NCBI GenBank assembly: GCA_945864305.1
Contig: CAMBAJ010000006.1
Span: forward strand, 1-55,924
Source: an uncultured Clostridia bacterium
GTDB lineage: Bacteria; Bacillota; Clostridia; Oscillospirales; Oscillospiraceae
Length of the DNA stretch: 55,924 nucleotides
Direction of reading: 5' to 3'
Shown one piece after another: positions 1-9,067 of the stretch (the stretch's first letter is position 1; each line of letters starts with the position of its first letter). The position numbers were made by a program, and so were the translations under genes. The notes under the pieces were generated by a model. That model searched no databases. It saw nothing but the letters and a program-made list of their open reading frames with translations, and was not told the origin of the DNA.

Positions 1-2657
1 TCTCCGGTTACGCTGACGGCACCTTCAAGCCCGGCAACACCCTGACCGGCTATGCTTTCATGAAGATGCTGCTGGGCGCTCTGGGCTATGACGCCTCTAT
101 CGAGGGCTACACCGGTGCCAACTGGTCCATCAACGTTGCCAAGCAGGCCATCGCCATCGGCCTGAACAAGAGCCTGGAGGGCGACTTCAACGGCATCAAG
201 GCCGTCACTCGTGAAGAGGCCTGCCTGTATGCTTTCAATACCCTGCAGGCTGACCTGGTTGAGTATGATACCACTATCTCCACCACCATCAACGGCCAGA
301 CCGTGACCATCGGCAACTCCCTGGCCAAGGCTCAGAAGTGGAACAACTCTGCCACCCGCATCAACAACATCAAGGCTGACGAGTACATCCAGTTCGCTGA
401 GCAGTACTTCCCCAAGCTGGAGAAGAAGGATGATACCGACGACTTCATGCGTCCCGCTTACACTTGGACTTACAACAAGTCCGAAATCGGCACCTATGTC
501 GATTGGGACCTGCTGGTTGAGTCCTACACCAAGAGCGTTACGGGCAAGGACATCTATGAGTTGCTGGGCTCCGCCGCCATTCGCGATAACGAAGTCACGG
601 CCTATGTCGACGGTGCTGAGACCGATGATATCAATGCGAAGCAGCTGGTTCGCTCCAATGAGGACGATCTGGATCACACCGGCAAGGGCGTTCTGACCGA
701 GGTCTATCTGGATACTGACGATGGGGAAATCACCATTGTCTGCATCAACACCTGGCTGGCCAAGGCCAATGCTGACTACAACAAGAGCCGTGAGACTTTG
801 TCTCTGACTGTTTACACCACCGACAGCGGTGTCACCAAGACCGTGGATGTTGAGGATGTTCCCGCTATCGCTGATGTCGAGGAAGACGATTATCTGCTGG
901 TCAACATGACCATGAAGGACCGTAGCAAGCTGGAAGTTGTTGCTATCCAGGATGCTGAAGTGCTGTCCGACAGCACCGTCACCAAGTTCAGCCAGAGCGG
1001 CACTGATACCACGAATGGCTTCTTCAAGAGCGTTACTGTGAACGGCACCAAGTACGACGCCGCTAAGATGGCCAAGTATGACGCCGATGCCCTGAACCTG
1101 TATGATGCCTCTCTGCTGACCGACATGACCTATAACGTCTATCTGGATCAGTATGGCTATGCCATTGGTGTGGACCTGTATGAGGGCACCAAGAACTATG
1201 TTTTCATCACTGGTTATGACCGCAGCTCTAGCAACATCTCCATCAAGACCGCTGATGCTGCCGCCATCTTCCTGGATGGCACCATGGATGTCATCACCGT
1301 TAACGTGACTGACACCAACAAGAACATCAAGGCTCTGAGCCCTGCTGACGCTAACTTTGATGAGTGGGCGAGCGGTGGCGATTCTACCCTGAACCGTTGG
1401 TATACTTATTCCACCAATGAGAAGGGCGTTTACACCCTGAAGCCCGCCACTAAGATGCTGGGTGTCACCTATGAATCCAAGACCATTGACTGCTCCAATG
1501 TTAAGCTGTCCAATAGCACTGGCACCAAGAACGCTTTCGGCAATGATGACTCCATCTTCCTGACTGTTGAGGTCGGCGATGTGGATACTACTGGCACGAA
1601 GAGCGCTATTACTGATGTGACCGGCGTTTATACCGGCGTTCAGGAAGTTAAGATCAACGTCATTGCCGCCGATAAGTATAACATGGATGGCTCCAATGTC
1701 TATGCCCTGTATGACAACGACAACTATCTGATTGCCGCTGTTGTCGTCGGCGAGGCCGAGGGCAGCATTGCTAACTATGTCTTCACTCTGTCTGATGTCA
1801 AGAGCGAGGAGAAGATCGACGATACCTATTACTGGGAGTTCGACGCTATCGTGGCTGGCGAAATCCAGACCCTGACTGTCAAGAGCAAATATCCCAGCAC
1901 GGTCAATGCCCTGAAGGAGTGCACTGTTCAGAAGGTGAGCATGGATGGCGAGTATGTGACTAAGATCACCACCCCCGCTATTGATGTCTCTGCTGTGAGC
2001 GAGGCTATCGTTGATGGCGACGAGATTTATGATGTGAAGAACATTGATGGCGTTATGTTCCTGGAAGGCCGTACGCTGTATACCAACGCTACCACCGACC
2101 TGGGCCTGACCTTCACTCGCGACGCTAAGGCTGTTGTGATTCAGGACGAGAACAACAAGACCCACGTGGAGAGAGAGTATGACTCTGTCTCTGAGGCTGT
2201 TGCTTCTCTGGCTGATCCCAACCCCAACACCGATACTCTGGAGTTCAAGGGCCGCGTGACTGCTATCCTGAACGAGCAGGGCGTTGCTGAGTGGGTTGTG
2301 ATTCACAGCGATACGCAGCTGACCACTGGCAACTATACCCCCGACACTAGCAAGAGTGGCGGCATCCAGCTGGACTCCCTGACTTACAATGACACTGATA
2401 AGCAGTATGAGATCGGCTTCACCATTCTGAAGGCCTATACCGGCCAGACTAAGTACAATGTGACTATCACCACCGCTGCGGGTTCTCTGGTTACGAAGGA
2501 CTCTGTGGTTTATACCGGCGCTGTCTCTGTTGGCGCGAAGGATACCTTCGTGGCTGCTGGCGCCGAAAAGCGTGCTGATGACTACATTGTAACTGTTGAA
2601 GTGGTCGATGCGAACGGCAACGTTCTGGCTTCTGCCACTGAGCAGTTGGCTATTTAA
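1..2657 (+). CDS. S-layer homology (SLH) domain surface protein, 5' end outside window
   Basis: Complete codons begin at position 3 and the frame is already open, so the annotatable ATG at 60 is internal and the true start lies to the left. The first residues, GYADGTFKPGNTLTGYAFM, are typical of an SLH repeat, the module that anchors surface proteins to secondary cell-wall polymer. After about 80 SLH residues comes roughly 780 residues of acidic, Thr/Asp/Val-rich sequence with beta-strand character and no recognised enzyme motif, as in S-layer and S-layer-like proteins. Codons are strongly biased (Leu CTG, Lys AAG, Asn AAC), which suggests high expression. Signal peptide and upstream SLH repeats cannot be seen. 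It ends with TAA just before a strong hairpin terminator and converges with the next gene. SLH assignment is firm; the structural role is inferred. Confidence 0.9.
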   Translation, partial: SGYADGTFKPGNTLTGYAFMKMLLGALGYDASIEGYTGANWSINVAKQAIAIGLNKSLEGDFNGIKAVTREEACLYAFNTLQADLVEYDTTISTTINGQTVTIGNSLAKAQKWNNSATRINNIKADEYIQFAEQYFPKLEKKDDTDDFMRPAYTWTYNKSEIGTYVDWDLLVESYTKSVTGKDIYELLGSAAIRDNEVTAYVDGAETDDINAKQLVRSNEDDLDHTGKGVLTEVYLDTDDGEITIVCINTWLAKANADYNKSRETLSLTVYTTDSGVTKTVDVEDVPAIADVEEDDYLLVNMTMKDRSKLEVVAIQDAEVLSDSTVTKFSQSGTDTTNGFFKSVTVNGTKYDAAKMAKYDADALNLYDASLLTDMTYNVYLDQYGYAIGVDLYEGTKNYVFITGYDRSSSNISIKTADAAAIFLDGTMDVITVNVTDTNKNIKALSPADANFDEWASGGDSTLNRWYTYSTNEKGVYTLKPATKMLGVTYESKTIDCSNVKLSNSTGTKNAFGNDDSIFLTVEVGDVDTTGTKSAITDVTGVYTGVQEVKINVIAADKYNMDGSNVYALYDNDNYLIAAVVVGEAEGSIANYVFTLSDVKSEEKIDDTYYWEFDAIVAGEIQTLTVKSKYPSTVNALKECTVQKVSMDGEYVTKITTPAIDVSAVSEAIVDGDEIYDVKNIDGVMFLEGRTLYTNATTDLGLTFTRDAKAVVIQDENNKTHVEREYDSVSEAVASLADPNPNTDTLEFKGRVTAILNEQGVAEWVVIHSDTQLTTGNYTPDTSKSGGIQLDSLTYNDTDKQYEIGFTILKAYTGQTKYNVTITTAAGSLVTKDSVVYTGAVSVGAKDTFVAAGAEKRADDYIVTVEVVDANGNVLASATEQLAI

Positions 2658-2693
2658 GCCATTGGCTTTGAGCTTACGAGTTTTCTAAATAAA

Positions 2694-2732
2694 GCACAAA
2701 AGGGCCCCGGATTTATCCGGGGCCCTTTTGTG
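2694..2732. terminator. Bidirectional rho-independent terminator
   Basis: A 9-bp GC stem (GGGCCCCGG, loop ATTTAT, CCGGGGCCC) is extended by A/T pairs to about 15 bp. It is flanked by AAAA on the left and TTTT on the right. It can stop the S-layer transcript from the left and the phage-tail-like gene from the right, whose stop codon lies 1-2 bases away. Confidence 0.9.
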
Positions 2733-3206
2733 TTAATCGGCTGCCATCAACACAGTCACATAATAGATTGTACCAGATTTGTTCATTTGGTCGGCTGGAT
2801 TGTTTCTGTACCAACTAACAGTTTTCCTATCATTAGAAAATGTTGTGGTGCAGGAGACAGTGGTTGTTGTGAAAATAGCGCGCATAGTTCCTTGCCACGC
2901 ACAGACGCCAGAAACATCAGAGGAAGAAATGATAATTAGTAAAGGCGGCTTTGAAAAGGTTAATGTTGTTGCGCCGTTGCTTCCAGAAGTACCTGTCCCA
3001 GTATAAGACGTAGTATAGATTTGACAGTTGCCGCACTTAGCTACCACTGCGGCCAATGCCTCACGCGCTGTTTGTTCCGCCGCCAGAGCATCCGTCTGGC
3101 TTTTCAGCGCCGCGTCCACCTTTGCGTTGTCGCTATTGAAGTCCTCCCTCTGGATGCGGTCCTCCGCGTCCCATTGGCTCAATTGATAATTGCTTGTTTG
3201 CTGCAA
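2733..3206 (-). CDS. Phage-tail-like protein of unknown role
   Basis: The 157-residue product starts at a TTG (3204-3206) preceded by an AAAGGAGAG ribosome site, which I prefer over the longer open frame upstream because that extension is GC-rich, low-complexity and unlike protein. The N-terminus (QTSNYQLSQWDAEDRIQRED, then FNSDNAKVDAALK) resembles a module common at the start of clostridial prophage tail or baseplate-associated proteins. A short helical stretch follows, then a Thr/Ser/Gly-rich beta domain typical of tail-fibre tips. No other phage genes lie around it. It could be a prophage remnant or a domesticated surface or tailocin-type protein. The family resemblance is from memory of similar sequences, so function is uncertain. 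Confidence 0.55.
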   Translation of the reverse strand: MQQTSNYQLSQWDAEDRIQREDFNSDNAKVDAALKSQTDALAAEQTAREALAAVVAKCGNCQIYTTSYTGTGTSGSNGATTLTFSKPPLLIIISSSDVSGVCAWQGTMRAIFTTTTVSCTTTFSNDRKTVSWYRNNPADQMNKSGTIYYVTVLMAAD

Positions 3207-3580
3207 AACGAGTCTCTCCTTTTTTATCGGCAGACCCGGACCCGGCGGCCCGGACCGGCACGCTGTCGGCGAAACAGCCTGCCACTCCGGTTCCCCCTGC
3301 CGCCGTCCCCGGCCGGACCCTCGCCGCGGTCCGCCGGAAGCCGCCCGGTGCCTGCCCGCGGGGCCCCGGCGGCCGCCGGTCTCCCCGCGAATATGCTCTT
3401 GCAGGCCGCTTCCCTCGCCTGGCGGGCCGTCCGGGGCGATCGTCAACCTGGCCTTCCCCGCTGTGCCCGCCGTGGAAAAAAGCACCCTACACTACCTCCG
3501 GTAGTGTAGGAAAAAGTTGCACGAGTTGCACCGCCGCCCCGCAAAAAAATTTCCCCGCCCCCGCACTTTCCCCAAAGCCC
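3207..3580. other. GC-rich intergenic region with perfect inverted repeat
   Basis: No convincing gene is seen. The part at 3230-3480 is very GC-rich. At 3486-3510 there is a perfect 11-bp inverted repeat (CCTACACTACC, spacer TCC, GGTAGTGTAGG). On the minus strand it is followed after four bases by a run of T, so it may be a terminator, although an operator is also possible. A direct repeat GTTGCAC-GA-GTTGCAC lies at about 3516-3531. Confidence 0.5.
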
Positions 3581-3609
3581 TTGACAATCCACCGCGCCAT
3601 GCCTATAAT
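3581..3609 (+). promoter_or_regulatory. Consensus sigma-A promoter of the rib operon
   Basis: A perfect -35 box TTGACA (3581-3586) and a perfect -10 box TATAAT (3604-3609) are separated by 17 bp. The predicted transcription start is about 10 bases before the FMN riboswitch, matching its expected position. Confidence 0.9.
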
Positions 3610-3625
3610 GCAGGTAATTAAATCA

Positions 3626-3735
3626 GAATCTTCAGGGCGGGGTGTGATTCCCCACCGGCGGTAAAGCCCGCGAGCCGAAAGGCATGATTCGGTGAAATTC
3701 CGAGGCCGACAGTATAGTCTGGATGGAAGAAGATC
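3626..3735 (+). ncRNA. FMN riboswitch (RFN element)
   Basis: The conserved RFN blocks appear in order: TTCAGGGCGGGGTG, ATTCCCCACCGGCGGTAAA, AAGCCCGCGAGCC, GATTCGGTGAAATTCCG, then GGCCGACAGTATAGTCTGG and ATGGAAGAAGAT. This aptamer binds flavin mononucleotide and normally turns off riboflavin genes when FMN is plentiful. It sits between a consensus promoter and ribD, with terminators between the aptamer and the first start codon. Confidence 0.97.
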
Positions 3736-3775
3736 GTGTGCCGCGGGGGTATTGCCTCCCGCGCCCATGGAATTG

Positions 3776-3806
3776 CTCTGGAATGGTGTCATTCCGGAGT
3801 TTTTTG
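3776..3806 (+). terminator. Riboswitch-linked terminator 1
   Basis: A 10-bp stem (CTCTGGAATG with CATTCCGGAG, including wobble pairs) closes a four-base loop and is followed by TTTTTTG. It lies about 40 bases after the FMN aptamer and is the likely FMN-controlled stop. Confidence 0.8.
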
Positions 3807-3870
3807 TTTCCGCCCCAGGGCGGGAGCATATCCATATCCACGGGCGCGGGCCCGTCTGCCGTTTCATGAT

Positions 3871-3902
3871 GCCTTGAACGATTCCGTTCGAGGCATTTTT
3901 TG
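3871..3902 (+). terminator. Riboswitch-linked terminator 2
   Basis: A second hairpin (GCCTTGAACG, loop ATTC, CGTTCGAGGC) is followed by ATTTTTTG. It ends only 18 bases before the ribD start codon, next to the GGAGG site, so it could act at both transcription and translation levels. Confidence 0.7.
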
Positions 3903-3920
3903 TTTCTTCGGAGGCATGTC

Positions 3921-5021
3921 ATGAAAGACACGGACTATATGCGCCTGGCGCTGGACCTGGCCCGCCGGGGCTGCGGCTGGACCTCTCCCAACCCCATGGT
4001 GGGCGCCGTCATCGTCAGAGACGGCCGCGTCATCGGCCAGGGCTGGCACACCCGGTACGGGGCGCTTCACGCCGAGCGGGAGGCTCTGAAAAACTGCACG
4101 GAATCCCCCCGGGGCGCCGCCATGTACGTCACCCTGGAGCCCTGCTGCCACCACGGTAAGCAGCCCCCCTGCACCGATGCCATCCTGGAGGCCGGTATTG
4201 CCCGGGTGATCGTGGGCTCCGGGGACCCCAATCCCCTGGTGGCGGGCAAGGGGCTGGACATCCTGCACCGGAACGGTGTGGAGGTGGAGACCGGCGTCCT
4301 CAAGGACGAGTGTGACGCAGTGAACCGGGTATTTTTCCACTTCATCAAGACCAAGCGGCCCTATGTGGTCATGAAATACGCCATGACCATGGACGGCAAG
4401 ATCGCCACCCGCACCGGGGCTTCCCAGTGGATCACCGGCGAGGCCACCCGGCAGCGGGTCCATCAGGACCGGCACCGCTATACCGCCATCATGGCTGGGG
4501 TGGGCACCGTGCTGGCGGACGATCCCCTGCTGACCTGCCGGATGGGGGGCGGAAAGAACCCCGTCCGGGTCATCTGCGACACCCACCTGCGGACGCCGCT
4601 GGACAGCCAGATCGTCCGCACCGCCCGGGAGGTCCCCACCATCCTGGCCTGCACCGACGGAGCCCGAAGGGCGCCCTATGAGGCTGCGGGCTGCCGGGTG
4701 TTCGTCCTGCCGGAGCGGGACGGCCATGTGGACCTGCCCGCCCTGATGGAGCGGCTGGGCGGCGAGAATATCGACAGCGTCCTGCTGGAGGGCGGCGGCA
4801 CGCTGAACTGGGCGGCGCTGGAGAGCGGCGTTGTCCAGAGGGTCCAGGCATACATCGCACCCAAGCTGTTCGGCGGTGCGGCCGCCAAGTCTCCGGTGGG
4901 TGGCCTGGGCGTGGAGGCCCCCGCCGGAGCCATCCGGCTGAAAAACAGCACCGTCATCCGCATCGGGGACGACTTTTTGATCGAAAGCGAGGTAGACACA
5001 GATGTTCACGGGGATTGTTGA
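3921..5021 (+). CDS. ribD: Bifunctional riboflavin deaminase/reductase RibD
   Basis: RibD catalyses the second and third steps of riboflavin synthesis: deamination of the GTP-derived diaminopyrimidine, then NADPH reduction of its ribosyl chain. The deaminase domain fills about residues 1-145, with the zinc site HAE (50-52) and PCCHHGKQPPC (74-84). The reductase domain follows. At 366 residues the length is normal for a fused enzyme. I chose the ATG at 3921 because GGAGG (3910-3914) sits six bases upstream; the upstream ATG at 3900 lies inside the terminator hairpin. It is the first gene of the operon and overlaps ribE by 20 bases, which suggests translational coupling. Expression should fall when FMN binds the leader. 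Confidence 0.96.
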   Translation: MKDTDYMRLALDLARRGCGWTSPNPMVGAVIVRDGRVIGQGWHTRYGALHAEREALKNCTESPRGAAMYVTLEPCCHHGKQPPCTDAILEAGIARVIVGSGDPNPLVAGKGLDILHRNGVEVETGVLKDECDAVNRVFFHFIKTKRPYVVMKYAMTMDGKIATRTGASQWITGEATRQRVHQDRHRYTAIMAGVGTVLADDPLLTCRMGGGKNPVRVICDTHLRTPLDSQIVRTAREVPTILACTDGARRAPYEAAGCRVFVLPERDGHVDLPALMERLGGENIDSVLLEGGGTLNWAALESGVVQRVQAYIAPKLFGGAAAKSPVGGLGVEAPAGAIRLKNSTVIRIGDDFLIESEVDTDVHGDC

Positions 5022-5649
5022 GGAAATGGGCACTATCCGGGCTGTCCGCCGGGGCAGAAGCTCTTCGGTACTGTCCATCGGGGCAAGTATGGTGCTGTCT
5101 GATTTGAAGATCGGGGACAGCGTGGCGGTGAACGGCGTGTGTCTGACCGCCACCGGCAAGGACGACGGCGGCTTCACCGCCGACGTCATCCATGAGACCC
5201 TGGACCGCTCCTCCCTGGGCAGCCTGGCGGCGGGCAGCCATGTGAATCTGGAGCGGGCCATGGCGGCGGACGGACGCTTCGGCGGGCACATCGTCTCCGG
5301 GCACATCGACGGCACCGGCACCATCTCCGCCATCCGGACCGACGACAACGCCGTCTGGTACACGGTCCAGGCGGCCCCCTCCCTGCTGCGGTACATCGTG
5401 GAAAAGGGCTCCATTACCATCGACGGCATCAGCCTGACGGTGGCCACTGTGGATGCGAACGGCTTTTCCATCTCCGCCATCCCCCACACGGTGGCGGTGA
5501 CGATCCTTAGCGAAAAGCGGGTGGGCGACACCGTGAACCTGGAGACGGACATCATCGGCAAATATGTGGAAAAGCTGCTGCGGCCCCAGCCGGAGACAAC
5601 ACCGCAGAGCGGGATCACACGGGAATTTTTAGCGGAAAACGGCTTCTGA
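5002..5649 (+). CDS. ribE: Riboflavin synthase alpha chain
   Basis: This enzyme dismutates two molecules of 6,7-dimethyl-8-ribityllumazine into riboflavin and the diaminopyrimidine precursor. The product has 215 residues, the usual size, and begins with the hallmark [10 protein letters not shown]. It shows the expected internal duplication of the lumazine-binding fold, with repeat starts near residues 1 and 98 ([13 protein letters not shown] at the second). The start codon lies inside the end of ribD. The C-terminus after about residue 195 is a short, poorly conserved tail. Cytosolic homotrimer by family knowledge. Confidence 0.96.
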   Translation: MFTGIVEEMGTIRAVRRGRSSSVLSIGASMVLSDLKIGDSVAVNGVCLTATGKDDGGFTADVIHETLDRSSLGSLAAGSHVNLERAMAADGRFGGHIVSGHIDGTGTISAIRTDDNAVWYTVQAAPSLLRYIVEKGSITIDGISLTVATVDANGFSISAIPHTVAVTILSEKRVGDTVNLETDIIGKYVEKLLRPQPETTPQSGITREFLAENGF

Positions 5650-5662
5650 GGAGGAACGATAT

Positions 5663-6865
5663 ATGGAAAATCAGTACTGCACAGTAGAGGAAGCGCTGGA
5701 GGAGCTGCGGGCGGGCCACATCATCATCTCCATCGACGACCCGGACCGGGAGAACGAGGGCGACATGATCTGCGCCGCCCAGTTCGCCACCACGGAAAAC
5801 GTGAATTTCATGGCCATGTACGCTAAGGGCCTGATCTGCACCCCCATGAGCGAGGAGGTGGCCGGCCGGCTGGGCCTGGAGCAGATGGTCAAGGTCAACA
5901 CGGACAACCACTGCACCGCCTTCACCGTGTCCATCGACCATGTGGACACCACCACCGGCATCTCGGCGGAGGAGCGGGGCTACACCTGCCGCAAGTGCGT
6001 GGACCCGACCGCCCGGCCGGAGGACCTGCGCCGTCCCGGCCATGTGTTCCCGCTGGTGGCCCGGCGGGGCGGCGTGCTGACCCGCAACGGCCATACGGAG
6101 GCCACGGTGGACCTGTGCCGCCTGGCTGGCCTTTCCCAGTGCGGGCTGTGCTGCGAGATCATGCGGGACGACGGCACCATGATGCGGACCACGGAGCAGC
6201 TGGAAAAGGCAAAGGAGTGGGGGCTGAAGGTCATCACCATCAAGGCGCTGCAGGACTACTGCCGCCTCCACGACAAGCATGTGGTCCGGGAGGCCTGCGC
6301 CAAGATGCCCACCCGCTATGGTGACTTCCAGATTTACGGCTATGTCAACGACCTGACGGGAGAGCACCATGTGGCCCTGGTGAAGGGCGACATCGGCGAC
6401 GGGAAGGACGTGCTGTGCCGTGTCCACTCCGAATGCCTCACCGGCGACGTGTTCGGCTCCTGCCGTTGCGACTGCGGCCAGCAGCTCTCCGCCGCCATGC
6501 AGCAGATCGAGCGGGAGGGCCGGGGCGTGCTGCTCTACATGCGCCAGGAGGGCCGGGGCATCGGGCTGATCAACAAGCTGAAGGCCTATGAGCTGCAGGA
6601 GAAGGGCTTTGACACCGTGGACGCCAACGTGAAGCTGGGTTTCGCCCCGGACCTGCGGGAGTACTGGACCGGCGCCCAGATTTTGCGGGACCTGGGGGTG
6701 CGGACCATGCGGCTTCTGACCAACAACCCGGACAAGGTCTATCAGCTCTCCGATTTCGGACTGGAGATCGTGGAGCGGGTGCCCATCCAGGTGGAGGCCA
6801 CCAAGGACGACCTGTTCTATCTGCGGACGAAGCAGCGCCGCATGGGACATATTCTGAACTATTAA
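5663..6865 (+). CDS. ribBA: Bifunctional DHBP synthase / GTP cyclohydrolase II
   Basis: The protein supplies both precursors of the pathway: 3,4-dihydroxy-2-butanone 4-phosphate from ribulose 5-phosphate, and the pyrimidine from GTP. Residues 1-200 are the DHBP synthase part, with the acidic metal site [10 protein letters not shown] (25-34) and RRPGHVFPL (123-131). Residues about 205-400 are GTP cyclohydrolase II, with zinc ligands Cys258, Cys269 and Cys271 and the substrate motif RQEGRGIGL. The length of 400 residues is normal for a fused RibBA. A GAGGAACG site lies 13 bases after ribE. Both halves keep their key residues, so both should be active. Confidence 0.96.
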   Translation: MENQYCTVEEALEELRAGHIIISIDDPDRENEGDMICAAQFATTENVNFMAMYAKGLICTPMSEEVAGRLGLEQMVKVNTDNHCTAFTVSIDHVDTTTGISAEERGYTCRKCVDPTARPEDLRRPGHVFPLVARRGGVLTRNGHTEATVDLCRLAGLSQCGLCCEIMRDDGTMMRTTEQLEKAKEWGLKVITIKALQDYCRLHDKHVVREACAKMPTRYGDFQIYGYVNDLTGEHHVALVKGDIGDGKDVLCRVHSECLTGDVFGSCRCDCGQQLSAAMQQIEREGRGVLLYMRQEGRGIGLINKLKAYELQEKGFDTVDANVKLGFAPDLREYWTGAQILRDLGVRTMRLLTNNPDKVYQLSDFGLEIVERVPIQVEATKDDLFYLRTKQRRMGHILNY

Positions 6866-6890
6866 ATATTGAGATATGGAGGAAATCATC

Positions 6891-7358
<468 letters not shown>

Positions 7359-7360
7359 GG

Positions 7361-8038
7361 ATGGTCAACCTCCTCTTTGACTACGACGGCACCCTCCACG
7401 ACAGCCTGCAAATTTACGCCCCGGCCTTCCAGGCGGCCTATGACCGCCTGACGGAGCTGGGCTGCGCGGAGCCGAGACGCTGGAGCGCCGATGAAGTGCG
7501 GCAGTGGATCGGCTTGACTCCGGAGGATATGTGGGACCGCTTTATGCCAGACCTGCCCACGGAGGAAAAGCGGGCCTCCGGCGCCCTCATCGGCAGCCGG
7601 ATGCTGGAGTTGATCCAAGGCGGCCGGGCCCGGCTGTATCCGGATGTGCCGGAGGTCCTGACCGCGCTGAAACAAAGGGACTTTCGTCTCCTGCTTCTGA
7701 GCAACTGCCCCGTCTCCTACCTGGAGGCCCATGCCAAGTACTTTCAGCTGGATCGGTATTTCCAGGGACTGTACTGCGGCGAGGCGTTCGGCTACCGTCC
7801 CAAATACGAGATCTGCCGGGAGCTTCAGACCTGGTATGACGGCCCGTTTCTGGTGATCGGCGACCGGCGGCAGGACATGGAGATCGCCAGGCGAAACGGC
7901 CTGGGGGCCATCGGCTGCCTGTATGGCTACGGCAGTCCGGAGGAGCTGGCGGAGGCGGATTTTCTGGCTGCAAGCCCGAAAGAGATTCTGACCGCCGCGG
8001 AGGAGTTCCTCCGGTCCGGCGCCACAAGTTGTTCATAG
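7361..8038 (+). CDS. HAD-superfamily phosphatase in riboflavin operon
   Basis: The 225-residue protein begins two bases after the ribH stop codon, so it is almost certainly co-transcribed. The nucleophile motif is FDYDGT (Asp7 and Asp9), followed by a helical cap, the motif II region LLLLSNC, a Lys in FGYRPK and the acidic motif VIGDRRQDM, which together define a haloacid-dehalogenase-type phosphatase of the phosphoglycolate-phosphatase branch. Riboflavin synthesis needs an unassigned-looking phosphatase between RibD and RibH, a step performed in other bacteria by HAD enzymes, so its position makes it a candidate. That role is inference; a broader sugar-phosphate or FMN phosphatase is equally possible. 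Confidence 0.75.
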   Translation: MVNLLFDYDGTLHDSLQIYAPAFQAAYDRLTELGCAEPRRWSADEVRQWIGLTPEDMWDRFMPDLPTEEKRASGALIGSRMLELIQGGRARLYPDVPEVLTALKQRDFRLLLLSNCPVSYLEAHAKYFQLDRYFQGLYCGEAFGYRPKYEICRELQTWYDGPFLVIGDRRQDMEIARRNGLGAIGCLYGYGSPEELAEADFLAASPKEILTAAEEFLRSGATSCS

Positions 8039-8051
8039 AAGATAAAACAAC

Positions 8052-8103
8052 AAACACACCCCGGACTTTGCAGAGCAGCGTCTGCAAGGTCCGGGGTGTT
8101 TGC
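8052..8103. terminator. Bidirectional terminator between convergent genes
   Basis: A long stem of about 21 bp (arms 8052-8074 and 8081-8102, containing CACCCCGGACTTTGCAGA) closes a six-base loop. A-rich and T-rich flanks allow it to stop transcription from both sides. Confidence 0.85.
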
Positions 8104-8106
8104 TGT

Positions 8107-8778
8107 TTATCCCTGGGCCCGCTCCTGTAAAAAGAGCTTCCGGCACATCAGGACGATCCACACATAGGCCAGCGTTTTAGGGATCATCAGCATCCCCACC
8201 GCCGGAGCCACGCCGCTAAACAGCACCACCGGCAGATAAAATCCGAAGGAGAGGGCCACCGCCAGGGGCATGAAGCGGAACACCCGGTCGCCGGTCCTGT
8301 GGACCTCCTGAACAAAGAGCGCAATGATCAGGACGCCCATGACGGCAAAGGGGATGTTGCGCAGAATACCGAAGGACAGGGGCTGCCGGTAGACCAGCCA
8401 CTGGTTCTGAGGCAGCAGGCACAGCCCAATGCGCAGTGCCGCCAGGACCCACATGACCCCGGTGAGGGCGGTCCGGCCCTTGACCTGAAAATGCTCCCGC
8501 CAGATGTAGTACAAAATCAGATAGAAGATGGTCATGGTAATAGAGGTGACGAACTTCCCCAGGCCCAGAGCCGCCGCGTTGGCCTCCAGACCGGTGGTCC
8601 AGAGGGCGTAACACCGGGGAACCAGGTGGAAGGCGTCTCCCGCACCCAGCAGCGCGGCCATGAGGCCCGCCTTTTTTACCAGGGAGGACTTTCCCTTTAC
8701 CAACATGGTCAACCCTGTCAGCAGGGCGAACCCCAGATAGAAGATATCAAATACAGTTTCTCCAATGGCCTGCGCCAT
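8107..8778 (-). CDS. Multi-pass membrane protein of unknown function
   Basis: The 223-residue product is strongly hydrophobic, with about seven predicted membrane segments spaced through the whole length and short charged loops (for example KGKSSLVKK near residue 30 and a C-terminal CRKLFLQERAQG). I recognise no family motif. Aromatic and Gly residues are scattered as in small seven-helix integral proteins of Firmicutes. It converges with the rib operon and diverges from the OPT transporter gene, with no partner in the same direction. A weak promoter lies upstream. No function can be assigned. Confidence 0.7.
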   Translation of the reverse strand: MAQAIGETVFDIFYLGFALLTGLTMLVKGKSSLVKKAGLMAALLGAGDAFHLVPRCYALWTTGLEANAAALGLGKFVTSITMTIFYLILYYIWREHFQVKGRTALTGVMWVLAALRIGLCLLPQNQWLVYRQPLSFGILRNIPFAVMGVLIIALFVQEVHRTGDRVFRFMPLAVALSFGFYLPVVLFSGVAPAVGMLMIPKTLAYVWIVLMCRKLFLQERAQG

Positions 8779-8820
8779 AAAGACTCACACTCACTTTCCG
8801 GGTTTTACTGATGCCGTATC

Positions 8821-8849
8821 AGTATATCAGGACCTCTGTTAAAAGTCCA
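8821..8849 (-). promoter_or_regulatory. Possible promoter for the membrane protein gene
   Basis: On the minus strand TGGACT (forward 8844-8849) and TATACT (forward 8821-8826) are spaced by 17-18 bp and lie about 45 bases before the start codon. The -10 box is good; the -35 box is weak. Confidence 0.4.
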
Positions 8850-8952
8850 GATGGCAGATATGTCTATGGTGAGAAAGACAGGGAAATGCCTTGGGAAATA
8901 TCCTGGCGTATTTTGGCCGTGGAAGGGAAATGCGGGAAATGTGGCGTTATCC

Positions 8953-8981
8953 TTGACTTGTCCCGACAAATGCCGTATAAT
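8953..8981 (+). promoter_or_regulatory. Sigma-A promoter of the OPT transporter gene
   Basis: TTGACT (8953-8958) and TATAAT (8976-8981) are separated by exactly 17 bp. Transcription would start near 8988, at the edge of a palindrome. Confidence 0.85.
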
Positions 8982-8988
8982 TTCCCCG

Positions 8989-9013
8989 TATTGTGCGCCG
9001 CGGGCGCACAATA
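8989..9013 (+). promoter_or_regulatory. Palindrome at the OPT transcription start, operator candidate
   Basis: A perfect 11-bp inverted repeat (TATTGTGCGCC, spacer GCG, GGCGCACAATA) begins 7 bp after the -10 box. Its position suits a repressor site, or a 5' RNA hairpin. The repressor is not identifiable here. Confidence 0.55.
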
Positions 9014-9067
9014 CAGGGAAAACCAGCACAGTAAAGTGCTGCTGAAAAAAGAAAGAGGAGAAAAAAC

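Noticed and set aside
2733-3485. Long minus-strand frame of 250 residues starting at 3485
   Set aside because: The first 93 residues are GC-rich low-complexity Gly/Pro/Arg sequence with no ribosome site; the TTG at 3206 has a strong AGGAGAG site and begins the protein-like part.
3486-3510. Inverted repeat as a phage attachment site
   Set aside because: A single inverted repeat with no second copy, integrase or tRNA nearby; a terminator or operator is simpler.
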